Both the position numbers and the translations under genes were made by a program. 64,000 nt of DNA from Deltaproteobacteria bacterium ADurb.Bin207 (GTDB lineage Bacteria; Myxococcota_A; Polyangia; Polyangiales; Polyangiaceae), in contig MWCO01000017.1 in the NCBI GenBank assembly GCA_002070115.1, positions 29,030-93,029 on the forward strand, written 5' to 3'. This document shows positions 53,186 through 61,920 of the stretch, in pieces. Below the pieces are notes generated by a model. That model worked only from the letters and a program-made list of their open reading frames with translations. It had not been told where the DNA came from and did no database searches. Within the stretch, counting starts at the first letter, position 1; each line of letters begins with the position of its first letter.

Positions 53186-55333
53186 GTGAACCCAATCGTC
53201 TCCTGCCAAAGCACCATCACCGATGTGGTCGTCTATGGTCGAGGTGCGATCGTCACCCGAACCATCCACGTTCCCGACGGTCTTGCCGACGGCATCGTCG
53301 ACATTCACCTCGACGGCCTCCCTGCCCTGGCCGATGCTGGGGGAATCCGGGCCGAAATCGCCGCGAAAGACCGTCGAATCGTGGCCCTTCAGTCGAGTTT
53401 GACCATACCGGAGCAGGCTCCGATACCCGGGACTTCGGTGCAGCGGGTCGAGGAGCTGGCAGCGCGGATCGAGCGATGGCAGGACGAGCGCAGTGTCGTG
53501 CAAGCCGAGCGGGAACGGCTCGAGGGGATTGAGCCAAAACCCCCGAGGCGTCGTGCCCTGTACGAAGCTCCACGGCAACACCTGGACGATAGCTTAGCCG
53601 CGGGCGGTTTGCTCGATGACATTCTGGCGCGTTTGGATGCGCGGTTGCTCGATCTGGAGGCGTCTCTCGTCCAGGCTCGTAAAGACTTGGAGGCAGCGCG
53701 TCTTGCGGATTCTCAAGCGGAAAGCAGTCAACGGGAAGGGGTGGGGCATCCGACACGCCGGGTGCATCTTCGCCTCGACGGCAACGGTCCGGTCGAGGCC
53801 ATACGATTGATGTACGCGGTTGCGCCGGCCCGATGGTGGCCCGTGTATACGTTGCGGTTGACGGAAAAGGGGTCTGCGACGTTTTGGATGGAAGCGCTGG
53901 TGGCGCAGCTATCAGGAGAAAACTGGAAAAACGCTCGCCTCTCGTTGTGTACGGCGGGTTTGATCGACGATATACGTCTTCCGGTGCTGGCATCGATGCG
54001 GTTAGGCAGGGCGCAACCGGTCGAGCATCGGGGGTACCGGCTCGCACCGCCGGATCTCGATCGCCTATTTCTTTCTTTTGATGTCTTTATTTCGGCGACG
54101 GCCGACGGGGGCGCCCAGGTGCCCTCGGTCGCTTTGGGGAGCGGCATAGGGTTTGGAATGCCCGCAATGGGTATGCCTTTGCCAGCTCCACCGCCGTCTC
54201 CACAGCCGTCTCCAGCGCCGGTGGCGCTGATGGAAGAATCGAAGTATATACAAGGGATACCTCGGTCTCCCGCAGCGGATGGGAGGGAACGAGCGCCCCA
54301 AATGCCGAAACCGGCCTTTCGGGCTATGGCGGCAAAGGCTCCGCCCAGGCCGGCAGCGGTGGCCGCTGCCTCTCCGGGCGCGGGGGCATACCTGCCCAAC
54401 CAAGCGGAATTGGATGGGGGCGGCGTCGATGGTGCGCCCAGCGTTCCGATGGAGGCGGCCCTTGACGTGGAACAGCAATCTCTCGAGCCCCCGCAGCCCG
54501 TCGAGCCCGCCGATGCATGGCTCGACTTCGATAGTTTGCGTCTTGGATCGGGTTTTGACAGGGAGCATCGAGGCCGGCTGTACCGTCAGAGCGATAGCGC
54601 CCTCGCGTCGCGCCAACAGCGTGCGCTGTCGCGGATCGAGGCGCTCAGCCCTTCGGCGTTGGTGCAAGATCCTTACGAAAATCGAGGGGCTTTCGACCAT
54701 CGTTTCGACGCCCAGGGTGGTGTGGAAGTGCCATCGGACGGCCGAGCACATCGGATAACGCTGTCGTCGGCTTCCGCTCCCGCGAGGTTTCATTATCGAA
54801 CGGTGCCGGTCGAGTCGGCGGAAGTGTATCGCGAGCTGGTTTTGACCAACCCGCTCCAGGCTCCCATTCTCGACGGCCCTGTGGACGTGTATCTGGATGG
54901 GTCGTTGCTGACGACCACGCGGGTGGAGCGAATCGACGAGGGCGGTTCTTTTCGGGTCGGTCTTGGGGTGGAGGAACGGATTCGTGTGGCTCGTAATGTT
55001 CGTGTGGAGGAAGAAACCACGGGTTTGCTAGGGGGAACGACTTCGATCCAGCATTCGGTACAGATTGATTTGCGCTCCTCTATGGGTAGTGCGGTTTCGG
55101 TGGAGGTGCTCGATCGCATACCGGATACGGATGATAAGAATATTGAAATCAAAGTAGGAAAGTTTTCGCAGCCAGGAATCAAGTATACGCAAATGGATAG
55201 AGGGACTCCGATTCGTGGAGGGTATTCGTGGTCTGTCGAGCTTTCCGCGGGGGGTTCGGAAACGCTGACCTACAGCTATCGCATCCTGTTGCCGTCGAAA
55301 AACGAGATCGTAGGAGGCAATCGCCGTGACTGA
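53186..55333 (+). CDS. DUF4140/DUF4139 protein (mucoidy-inhibitor-like), long form
   Basis: 715 residues from GTG. The N-terminal DUF4140 part (about 8-105) has DVVVYGRGAIVTRTIHVP. A coiled-coil segment (about 90-190, ARIERWQDERSVVQAERERL) follows. The DUF4139 beta domain begins about 200 (AVAPARWWPVYTLRL, LSGENWKNARLSLCTA). It is broken by a long Pro/Ala/Gly insertion (about 335-430) and resumes at about 515 to the end (FHYRTVPVESAEVYRELVLTN split, GGSETLTYSYRILLP). No signal peptide, so probably cytoplasmic or a surface-acting protein by another route. Its role is not known in the family. Overlaps the next gene by 8 bp. Confidence 0.88.
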   Translation: MNPIVSCQSTITDVVVYGRGAIVTRTIHVPDGLADGIVDIHLDGLPALADAGGIRAEIAAKDRRIVALQSSLTIPEQAPIPGTSVQRVEELAARIERWQDERSVVQAERERLEGIEPKPPRRRALYEAPRQHLDDSLAAGGLLDDILARLDARLLDLEASLVQARKDLEAARLADSQAESSQREGVGHPTRRVHLRLDGNGPVEAIRLMYAVAPARWWPVYTLRLTEKGSATFWMEALVAQLSGENWKNARLSLCTAGLIDDIRLPVLASMRLGRAQPVEHRGYRLAPPDLDRLFLSFDVFISATADGGAQVPSVALGSGIGFGMPAMGMPLPAPPPSPQPSPAPVALMEESKYIQGIPRSPAADGRERAPQMPKPAFRAMAAKAPPRPAAVAAASPGAGAYLPNQAELDGGGVDGAPSVPMEAALDVEQQSLEPPQPVEPADAWLDFDSLRLGSGFDREHRGRLYRQSDSALASRQQRALSRIEALSPSALVQDPYENRGAFDHRFDAQGGVEVPSDGRAHRITLSSASAPARFHYRTVPVESAEVYRELVLTNPLQAPILDGPVDVYLDGSLLTTTRVERIDEGGSFRVGLGVEERIRVARNVRVEEETTGLLGGTTSIQHSVQIDLRSSMGSAVSVEVLDRIPDTDDKNIEIKVGKFSQPGIKYTQMDRGTPIRGGYSWSVELSAGGSETLTYSYRILLPSKNEIVGGNRRD

Positions 55334-56912
55334 TTCCAACTTCCAACCCGAATCGTGGAGCGAGCATCCGACGGTGCAAGCGCCTGCGGTGCAGGTCACG
55401 TTTTTCGAGGACCGCGCGGAGGTCGTTCGCCGTGCAAGCGTTCATATGCCTCAGGGCCGCAGTTGGGTGACCCTGTTGGGACCCGGAGTACTTCTCGACG
55501 ATGCCAGCGTGGTGGTCCAGGTGATAGGGCAAAAGGCGCGCGTGCTCGGTTCGAGGGTGCTTCGCCATAAACGCTCCGCTACCGCGCTGCCCTCCCATGA
55601 ACTCGAGGAACTCGAAAAAGCCGCGCAACAAGCACAGCAAGAGCATAAACGGCTTTTGCAAGCGCTCGATCGCGTCCAACGGAAGCGTCAGCGCTCGAGC
55701 GCCTGGCTGGACCTGTGGTCCAGGGCGTTGCCGCGGGCCCCGCAACCATCACCGCAAAACCTCGAGGATTGGAAGGCGGCGATCGAGAAGATCGAAGCGC
55801 AAATGACGGAGGCGCTCGATCGGACCAGCGAGCTGGGTCGCGCGTTGCAACAGGCTAAGCGGGCGGAAAAACAAGCGAATTTGCGATTGGAAGCGGGAAA
55901 ACGCGTCTCACCGGATTACCGCGCAGCCCTCGAGGTGCAGATCGAAAGCCCGGCGGATCAGACCATCGAGATCGAAGCCCGGTATCGCACGGCCTGCGCG
56001 CTGTGGCGTCCGGAGCATCTGGCGCGGTTGCAGACCACTCCGGAAGGCGAGTTGGAGGTCGAGGTGCAGACGGTGGCGACGGCCTGGCAGGCTACCGGCG
56101 AAGTATGGGAAGGGGTTCGATGCAAGTTTTCGACCGCTCGCCCCGCGCATGCGGCGTCGCCCCCGTTGCTTTCGGAAGACCTGCTCGTTTCGCGCCGAAA
56201 AACTGAACAAGAGCGGAAATACGTGCGGGTCGAGCAGCGCGACGAACAGGTTGCGACGGTGGGAATCGATCGTGGTACGCGGCAGGTGGAAGAAATGCCG
56301 GGCTTGGACGATGGTGGGGAGCCCGTGAGTTTCGAGCCTGAAGGGCCGTGTAGCATCGCGAGCGATGGTCATCCCTTTCGGGTGGAGCTGTCCTCTCGAA
56401 AATTACCTTGTAAACTCGATAGGATAGCGTATCCGGAGCTGGGGGAAGCCATTCATTTTCGGATGACTTCGACCTGGGATGGCAAGATGCCGCTGCTGGC
56501 GGGGCCGGTGTGGATTGCTCGGCAAGGGGCGATGATAGGCCGCTCCAAAACGTCTTTCGTGGGTCAGGGAGAGCCCTTCGAACTTGGAATGGGCGTGGAT
56601 GATGGCCTGCGCGTGCGTCGAACCGTCGAGGAGAAGCGGGATACGACGCTGGTGATGGGAAAGCAGAGAATCACACGTACGATCAAGGTGTTCCTTCGCA
56701 ATCTCAGTGATTCGGAGCGTGCTTTGCGCGTGGTGGAGCGCTATCCGGTGAGCGAAATCGAAGACGTGAATGTGGAGTTGGTTTCTTATCGGGAAGGGAA
56801 GCCGGAGCCGCGCGACGGTTTTGTTCATTTTGATGTAACGGTTCCCGGCCATGGTACGAAAGAGCTTGTGTTGGAGGTGCGGATCGAGGCTTCTTCGCGG
56901 GTGGTGATGTGA
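55326..56912 (+). CDS. DUF4140/DUF4139 protein, short form
   Basis: 528 residues from GTG with AGGAGG upstream. Same order as its neighbour: N-terminal DUF4140 (VTFFEDRAEVVRRASVHMP), coiled coil (about 95-195, ELEELEKAAQQAQQEHKRLL), then a DUF4139 domain (WRPEHLARLQTT to HGTKELVLEVRIE) without the Pro-rich insertion. The two are ancient paralogues and, being translationally coupled, are likely to form a hetero-complex. Function unknown. Confidence 0.88.
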   Translation: MTDSNFQPESWSEHPTVQAPAVQVTFFEDRAEVVRRASVHMPQGRSWVTLLGPGVLLDDASVVVQVIGQKARVLGSRVLRHKRSATALPSHELEELEKAAQQAQQEHKRLLQALDRVQRKRQRSSAWLDLWSRALPRAPQPSPQNLEDWKAAIEKIEAQMTEALDRTSELGRALQQAKRAEKQANLRLEAGKRVSPDYRAALEVQIESPADQTIEIEARYRTACALWRPEHLARLQTTPEGELEVEVQTVATAWQATGEVWEGVRCKFSTARPAHAASPPLLSEDLLVSRRKTEQERKYVRVEQRDEQVATVGIDRGTRQVEEMPGLDDGGEPVSFEPEGPCSIASDGHPFRVELSSRKLPCKLDRIAYPELGEAIHFRMTSTWDGKMPLLAGPVWIARQGAMIGRSKTSFVGQGEPFELGMGVDDGLRVRRTVEEKRDTTLVMGKQRITRTIKVFLRNLSDSERALRVVERYPVSEIEDVNVELVSYREGKPEPRDGFVHFDVTVPGHGTKELVLEVRIEASSRVVM

Positions 56913-56931
56913 TGGCTGATAGAAGGGGTTA

Positions 56932-56975
56932 ATCCTGTGGGCTTCCTTGTTTCGTGGAGCCGCGGAAAACAGGAT
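56932..56975. repeat. Inverted repeat after the DUF4139 pair
   Basis: ATCCTGT (56932-56938) and ACAGGAT (56969-56975), with inner GGCTTCC/GGAGCC pairing, could fold into a long hairpin 20 bp after the stop. No T tract, so termination is unproven. Confidence 0.4.
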
Positions 56976-57062
56976 AAGTATGTGTAATCAAAGCTGAATA
57001 TGGGCTATTGGAGAGAGGATCCTGGCCGCTGTGCTTTGGGGTTGTTGAGGATCCAGAGGTGG

Positions 57063-57107
57063 GAATTGGGGAACTAGCAACTAGCAACTAGCAACTAGGA
57101 ATTGGGG
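57063..57107. repeat. 7-bp tandem repeat flanked by direct repeats
   Basis: CTAGCAA three times plus CTAG (57074-57098), bracketed by GAATTGGGG on both sides (57063-57071 and 57099-57107), directly beyond the stop of the GH5 gene. Confidence 0.7.
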
Positions 57108-57116
57108 GGCCAAAAA

Positions 57117-58436
57117 CTACTTACCGCAGCCGTCGTACCGCCCGGTGCCGTCCCACGCGCACGGTCCCACGATACACTCGGCAAGGTTGTTGTCAAATTC
57201 CCCCGTCTGGTAATCAAAGACTTTGAACCATCCGCCATCGTCCCATACGGCTGTAGGTTGTCCTCGTGGCGCGGCGCTGTCACGATGGAACGTCGAATAC
57301 CATTCACGGATGTTGTTGCAGCGAAGCGGTGGTTTGCTTTCACCGCTTTTCCATCCCACGCCCCACTCTCCAATATAAACGGGCATTCCCTGACCATCCC
57401 CCTCCGCCCATTTTTTCATGGTGTTCATCGGCTTTTCCTGCTCCTCCTTCGTCCAGGGATAGGTATACGGATACTTGTGATCCCCACAGAAATCCCACGG
57501 ATTATAGTGATGGAAGGTCGCCATCACGAACGGATCGTTTCCACCACCGACCTTGTCGAGGTTCTTCCAAACGTTGCCCATCTCGGCCGCGTAGAACACC
57601 CTGTTGCCCCCGATGATGACGATCCGCTCCGGATCGCGCGCGCGCACCTCCTCGTACGCCATGCCTGTCATACGCACCAAATCGGGCCCCGGCATCTCGT
57701 TCTGGCCGCTGCGGTGCGGTTCGTTGAGAAACTCGAACAGCAGCCGATGATCCCGATCCGCGTACATCTCCGTGATATCCGCCCAGAGCCGCTGAAGTAC
57801 GGTGTCCCGAGAGTATTCTTTGAGTTCCTTTTCGTGGTGGGCGTTGATCACCACATACAGTCCCGGCAAAGATAGCGCATAGTCGATGACCTTGGTGATC
57901 TCCGCAAGGCGTGGATGCTGATGGTCGACATCGCCGACGAGCGGGTCATGGACCAATCGTGTGCCATTGACCTTCTCGGTCCACGTGATCGGAATACGCA
58001 AATTGCGAAAACCCATGGCATAGTAGGCGTCAATTTTTTTCTTGGCGACCTCGAAGGTGCGAGGAGTCTCTTTCGTACTTTCAAAAAACTCTCCGAGATT
58101 GAAGCCATACCCCATTTCGGCGGCCGCACGTTTGGCCGTGAGCGGTTCCTCGGGGGGGGCGTCTGCCGGTGTATCCGGCTGCGCATCGACCAAGCCTCCC
58201 TCCGTGCCTTCTCCTCCCGCTCCAACGTCTTTGCCGCCGCCTCCCTCCGTCTTCGCGTCCACGTCAACACCTGTGTCACCACCACTGCTCACGTCAGCTC
58301 CACCATCTTGCCCGCCCGCTCCCCCCTCGGCCGCTGGTTTGGGCGATTCGACAGGCCCGTCGGATGATTCCGAACACGCCAATACGGTGAGTCCACTGAG
58401 TAGCGTCAGAAGAGTGAATACAGCTTTGGTTCGCAT
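57117..58436 (-). CDS. Lipoprotein glycoside hydrolase, family 5-like
   Basis: 439 residues. Signal peptide with lipobox VLAC; Gly/Asp/Ala/Pro-rich linker (about 25-95). A (beta/alpha)8 catalytic domain follows: GYGFNLGEFFE, FRNLRIPITW, YVVINAHHE, LLFEFLNEPH (acid/base Glu), YEEVRARDPERIVIIGG split, and PVYIGEWGVG (nucleophile Glu). These are GH5 cellulase/mannanase marks, and both catalytic glutamates are present. Surface-anchored polysaccharide cleavage is expected. Linker and layout match the other lipoproteins of this end of the window. Confidence 0.9.
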   Translation of the reverse strand: MRTKAVFTLLTLLSGLTVLACSESSDGPVESPKPAAEGGAGGQDGGADVSSGGDTGVDVDAKTEGGGGKDVGAGGEGTEGGLVDAQPDTPADAPPEEPLTAKRAAAEMGYGFNLGEFFESTKETPRTFEVAKKKIDAYYAMGFRNLRIPITWTEKVNGTRLVHDPLVGDVDHQHPRLAEITKVIDYALSLPGLYVVINAHHEKELKEYSRDTVLQRLWADITEMYADRDHRLLFEFLNEPHRSGQNEMPGPDLVRMTGMAYEEVRARDPERIVIIGGNRVFYAAEMGNVWKNLDKVGGGNDPFVMATFHHYNPWDFCGDHKYPYTYPWTKEEQEKPMNTMKKWAEGDGQGMPVYIGEWGVGWKSGESKPPLRCNNIREWYSTFHRDSAAPRGQPTAVWDDGGWFKVFDYQTGEFDNNLAECIVGPCAWDGTGRYDGCGK

Positions 58437-58579
58437 ACGGGTATGGTAAAAGCCAACGCCTTTCCACGTCAAGACGAGCCTGCGCAGCCGACGACAATGT
58501 CGAGTATCTTTGCCGTGGCAAAAATAGGTTCAGAAACAGCTTGATCGACAATTTACCCAGCCAGCCTGGCTGCGGCGCG

Positions 58580-58606
58580 TTGTCTAATATATTGAAAATA
58601 AAGACA
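58580..58606 (+). repeat. AT-rich intergenic element, copy 6
   Basis: TTGTCTAATATATTGAAAAT then AAAGACA; 24 of 27 bases equal copy 7. Lies 120 bp before the lipoprotein start at 58727. Confidence 0.65.
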
Positions 58607-58726
58607 AAGTTAATAGGTCGAGGCGCGGGATGCTCCCACGAAAGCGCGATTGACGAAGCATCTGGCCGCGTAGTATGATGATCGTTTCGCTAACCATGAG
58701 TCCATGGGCTCGCCTTCTGGGAAAAG

Positions 58727-59890
58727 ATGAACATGAAAATGAATCACGCGGGGATCGGGCTGATAGCTGGTCTTGGCTTGGCGCTTCTTTTTGTTGGCTG
58801 CAGTGATGACGAGGAAAGCGTCGACGGAACCCAAAATCCCGCTGGCGGCGGGGGATCGGGCGGCACCGCGGTGGATGCGAGTGCGGAAGGAGCCGCTCCC
58901 GACGCTGGTGTCGCCGGAACCGGGGGTAAGCCAACGAGCGACGGCGGTGGGCCCGAGGGTGGTGAGCCAGATAGCGGCGAGCCAGAGGCCGGCAACGGTG
59001 GAGCGGGGGGCGCTGCGCCGGCGAATTTCATCCCGAGCAACCGCCTGAATTGCGACGGGCTTACCGACGGCGAAGCGGCTGTAGGCATTAGCTGGGGAAA
59101 TCCCGGAAAAGGTGAGAACGCGGACACGGGAACCTATGGCGACACGAGCATCAAGCTGCCGGGACGCACCTCGAGTTGCAAACTCGCTATCAAAAAGGGC
59201 TCGACGGGTCGTCCGGGCGACGGCGCTGATAGCACCGAAGGGGATTTCGGCTTTTTTATGGGCCTTTCCCCCGATTGGAAAACCCTCGTCGGAGAAGGGG
59301 AAGAGCTTTGGGTGGGTGTGCGGATCCGTTTTCCGTCGAGTTTTAGTTTTTATACCAATACCGGCTTTCTGAAATTCATCCGTCTCGAATACGTGCAACC
59401 CGACCCCAATCATCCAACGTATGGACGAGTCGATTGGTTGATCGAAAACGGCCTTGGAGACGCGCAGATTGGTTGGCGTTACGGTGATGAGAACCAGGAC
59501 TTTGGCCTTGACAAGCTGGGAGGAGAGCTTTTCGTGCTCGACGAGTGGAACTGGGCAGAGGTGTACTTCAAGGCTTCGGCCGACCCCGCCAAGTCCGTCA
59601 CGCGGTTATGGGTCAATGGCTTCATGCAATATGAAATCACCGAAGGCAAGAATGTCCGAAATCGAACGTCGGCGGGCACGTACGAGACATCAACCACGAA
59701 AAAGATGCTCCCCACCTTGCCTGCCGCAACGACTGCGCTGGAGAGCGTCATGCTCTTCACGTATTGGAACGGGGGTGCGCCGAAAACACAGTCTTGCAAC
59801 GTCCAAGACGTGATTATTCACGATAACGGAGCGGACCTTGCGGCGAAGGATGAGTTTGGCAACAAGATGATCGGTCCGGATGCTTTTTAA
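58727..59890 (+). CDS. Lipoprotein with ConA/LamG-like (polysaccharide-lyase-like) domain
   Basis: 387 residues. Signal peptide with lipobox FVGC (residue 25); Gly/Ala/Asp linker (to about 100). A jelly-roll domain follows, with LWVGVRIRFPSSFSFY, FLKFIRLEYV and WNWAEVYFKASADPAKSVTRLWVNG split. The layout (two-layer beta sandwich, W-x-E-x-Y strand near the end) resembles PL14/PL20-like or laminin-G-like polysaccharide-binding enzymes, but no catalytic pair can be assigned. Bracketed by AT-rich elements 6 and 7. It shares layout with the gene at 60234. Confidence 0.75.
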   Translation: MNMKMNHAGIGLIAGLGLALLFVGCSDDEESVDGTQNPAGGGGSGGTAVDASAEGAAPDAGVAGTGGKPTSDGGGPEGGEPDSGEPEAGNGGAGGAAPANFIPSNRLNCDGLTDGEAAVGISWGNPGKGENADTGTYGDTSIKLPGRTSSCKLAIKKGSTGRPGDGADSTEGDFGFFMGLSPDWKTLVGEGEELWVGVRIRFPSSFSFYTNTGFLKFIRLEYVQPDPNHPTYGRVDWLIENGLGDAQIGWRYGDENQDFGLDKLGGELFVLDEWNWAEVYFKASADPAKSVTRLWVNGFMQYEITEGKNVRNRTSAGTYETSTTKKMLPTLPAATTALESVMLFTYWNGGAPKTQSCNVQDVIIHDNGADLAAKDEFGNKMIGPDAF

Positions 59891-59899
59891 GCGAGAAGC

Positions 59900-59926
59900 T
59901 TGTATAACATATTGAAAATAAAGATA
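59900..59926 (+). repeat. AT-rich intergenic element, copy 7
   Basis: TTGTATAACATATTGAAAAT then AAAGATA, 10 bp after the stop of the 58727 gene; near-identical to copy 6. Confidence 0.65.
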
Positions 59927-60076
59927 AATATGCCTGTTCCCCAGCGCATGGGGAACCTGATAGGTTTCCTCATTTTTCCTGAATTGGAAAGGGATACGAG
60001 CTGAGGATTTTTGGATCTTGATTTTGGCTTGGTCCTTTAGCCCCCCTTGGGGCACCCCGAGCAGGTGCCCTGGGCT

Positions 60077-60152
60077 ATTGAACGTTGGACTGGCGCACTG
60101 CGGTGAACAATGGGGGATGACCGTGACCGTTTCGCGTCTGCCGTGACCGTGA
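60077..60152 (+). repeat. Dispersed repeat with GTGACCGTGACCG motif, copy A
   Basis: About 76 bp that align with the reverse complement of 63269-63349: ACGTTGGACTGGCGCACTGC, then GGGATGACCGTGACCGTTT and CCGTGACCGTGA blocks at matching spacing. Confidence 0.7.
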
Positions 60153-60233
60153 AGGAAAGGCCCTGGAAAAAAGAGGGGATGGTTTTGAAGGGGAAGGCGC
60201 AGGGGCTGTGTGACGAATGGGGTTAACCGCTTG

Positions 60234-61397
60234 TCAGGGGCGACCGGAGGCCACAACCAGGTCATCGATCAAAAACGACTGCTTGATAGGCGACCCATCT
60301 CCGATCCACGGACCGAACAGGAGTTGGTTCAGCTTCATATCTGCATGTTGTGCCGTTCGCAGGATGGCATTGGTGCGTTCGAAGACCATTGCGCCATTGA
60401 CCCAAACGCGTAAGATTCCGTCGGGCTGTCCACGCCCTGCGCTGATGCTATTGAGCTTGGCGAAGTATTCCACGTGGTTCCAGTCATTTTTGTTTTGTGG
60501 GGTCAATACGGTGGGTGATGCCAGAGTGACACCATTGACGTAGACGCCGCTGCCGGCGTTATAACAAGAGCCGGAGTAGCCCGAAGGCAGGCCGTTGCAG
60601 CCGGCCACCGCGCGGTTTTCGGTCTCGGCGATGAGGTCCTCGCCGCGTCGGCTTTGATCGATGTTTTTGCCGTCCTGGAATCCCACCCACAGGGCCCCTG
60701 CCGAAGCCGATTCCCAGTGGCTTTCCAGGTATAGTGTGAGATGGGTGAACGCCGGTCCTTCGTATTTATCGTCTTTGTTGGTCAAGAAGTAGAACTCATG
60801 GGGGTGGTAGGGCTTGCCTGAGCCGACGAAATCGGAGCTATATTTTACCCAATAGCCAAGGTAGACGGCATCGGTTTCGGGGAATAGGTGCCGACCAGCG
60901 CCCTGACCGCTACAATCGGGCTGACCTTTGTTGTAGGTACATTCGAGGGAGTGAGACCCGGAGTGGCTGTCCGAGGAGAGGGTTTTCGGGAGTGATTCGT
61001 ACCAGCCTCGCGTTTTGTACTCCGCGTCTTCGAATTCTTCGGTGAAGTAAATCGTGACTTCGGGGCTGGCGCCTGCCGCGCCTCCGCTGCCAGCCCCTGC
61101 CGCGCCTCCGCCACCACCATCCGGCGCGGTGCCGGCCTCACCACCGTTGCCGCTATCTGTCTCGCCGTCCGTTGTCGTGCCGCTATCCGTGGCTGGCTTG
61201 CCACCACTTCCAGCCGCTCCGGCTTCTGGCATGGTTCCGTCAGCGTTAGCATCAGCCCCCGCGCCGCCCGAGCCCCCGTTGCCGGCGGGGTTTTTGGGCC
61301 CGTCGGTGCTTTCATCGTCGCCGTTGCTGCAGCCAGCAAGGAAAAACGCCAAGGTTAGTCCTGCGATCAGCCCGGTTTCGACATAGTTATTTCTCAT
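60234..61397 (-). CDS. Lipoprotein with ConA/LamG-like domain, second copy
   Basis: 387 residues. Lipobox FLAGC (residue 23) after MRNNYVETGLIAGLTLAF; a long Gly/Asp/Ala/Thr linker (to about 110). A beta-sandwich domain follows: YFTEEFEDAEYKTRGWYESL, AVYLGYWVKYSSDF, HPHEFYFLTNKDD, WNHVEYFAKLNSI and LRVWVNGAMVFE. Four cysteines could make two disulfides. The fold class is that of polysaccharide lyases and LamG proteins; substrate unknown. Same linker style as the 58727 protein but weak similarity in the domain itself, so old paralogy or convergence. Confidence 0.78.
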   Translation of the reverse strand: MRNNYVETGLIAGLTLAFFLAGCSNGDDESTDGPKNPAGNGGSGGAGADANADGTMPEAGAAGSGGKPATDSGTTTDGETDSGNGGEAGTAPDGGGGGAAGAGSGGAAGASPEVTIYFTEEFEDAEYKTRGWYESLPKTLSSDSHSGSHSLECTYNKGQPDCSGQGAGRHLFPETDAVYLGYWVKYSSDFVGSGKPYHPHEFYFLTNKDDKYEGPAFTHLTLYLESHWESASAGALWVGFQDGKNIDQSRRGEDLIAETENRAVAGCNGLPSGYSGSCYNAGSGVYVNGVTLASPTVLTPQNKNDWNHVEYFAKLNSISAGRGQPDGILRVWVNGAMVFERTNAILRTAQHADMKLNQLLFGPWIGDGSPIKQSFLIDDLVVASGRP

Positions 61398-61920
61398 ATT
61401 TTACCTTTTTCCAGAACCAATGGGTGCGGCTTTGCTGCTGCCCTCGAGATTAGCGTGGGTATATGCCTCTGTCGACTCCATGAGCAGGCGCGCAACACCA
61501 GCGAAGGAGAAATTTTCTTGCATGCGTCGACAGTGTGCGTCGAGCCGGTTTCCCCCGTTTCCATTTTTTGTTGAAATACAGTGTTTCGCAGGGATACCTC
61601 GCAGCCGAACCCGCGAAACGCAGAGTGTTTTCCGTGATTCACCCTTCGAAAACAGCGCGCGTTTGTTTTGACGATATGCTATGCTTGCTGTTCTTTTGGC
61701 AATCGAATCCCTCTGACCGTTTGAAGCGATGACCCATGGACACGATACACATAGCGAGTCGACCTTGTTTCGCGATGTCTTCTTGCTTGATGCTGTCGTG
61801 TTGGGTGTATCGGCAGCGGGAGCTTGTCGGCTTGGGGAATCTGGAACCTGGCGCAGTTCACCGAGCGAAACGGAGCAGCATCCGGTCCAATGAGGTAAAT
61901 CAGGTTTGGAGGTTCAATCC
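61398..61920. other. Intergenic stretch between divergent lipoprotein genes
   Basis: 523 bp between two divergent starts; should contain both promoters. A TTTTGACGATATGCTATGC segment near 61664-61684 is promoter-like but without good spacing. No ORF supported. Confidence 0.5.

Larger units (their letters stand above)
59891..60233. other. Intergenic stretch between convergent lipoprotein genes
   Basis: 343 bp holding AT-rich element copy 7 at its left end and one copy of the GTGACCGTGACCG repeat (60077-60152). No ORF seen. Confidence 0.6.
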
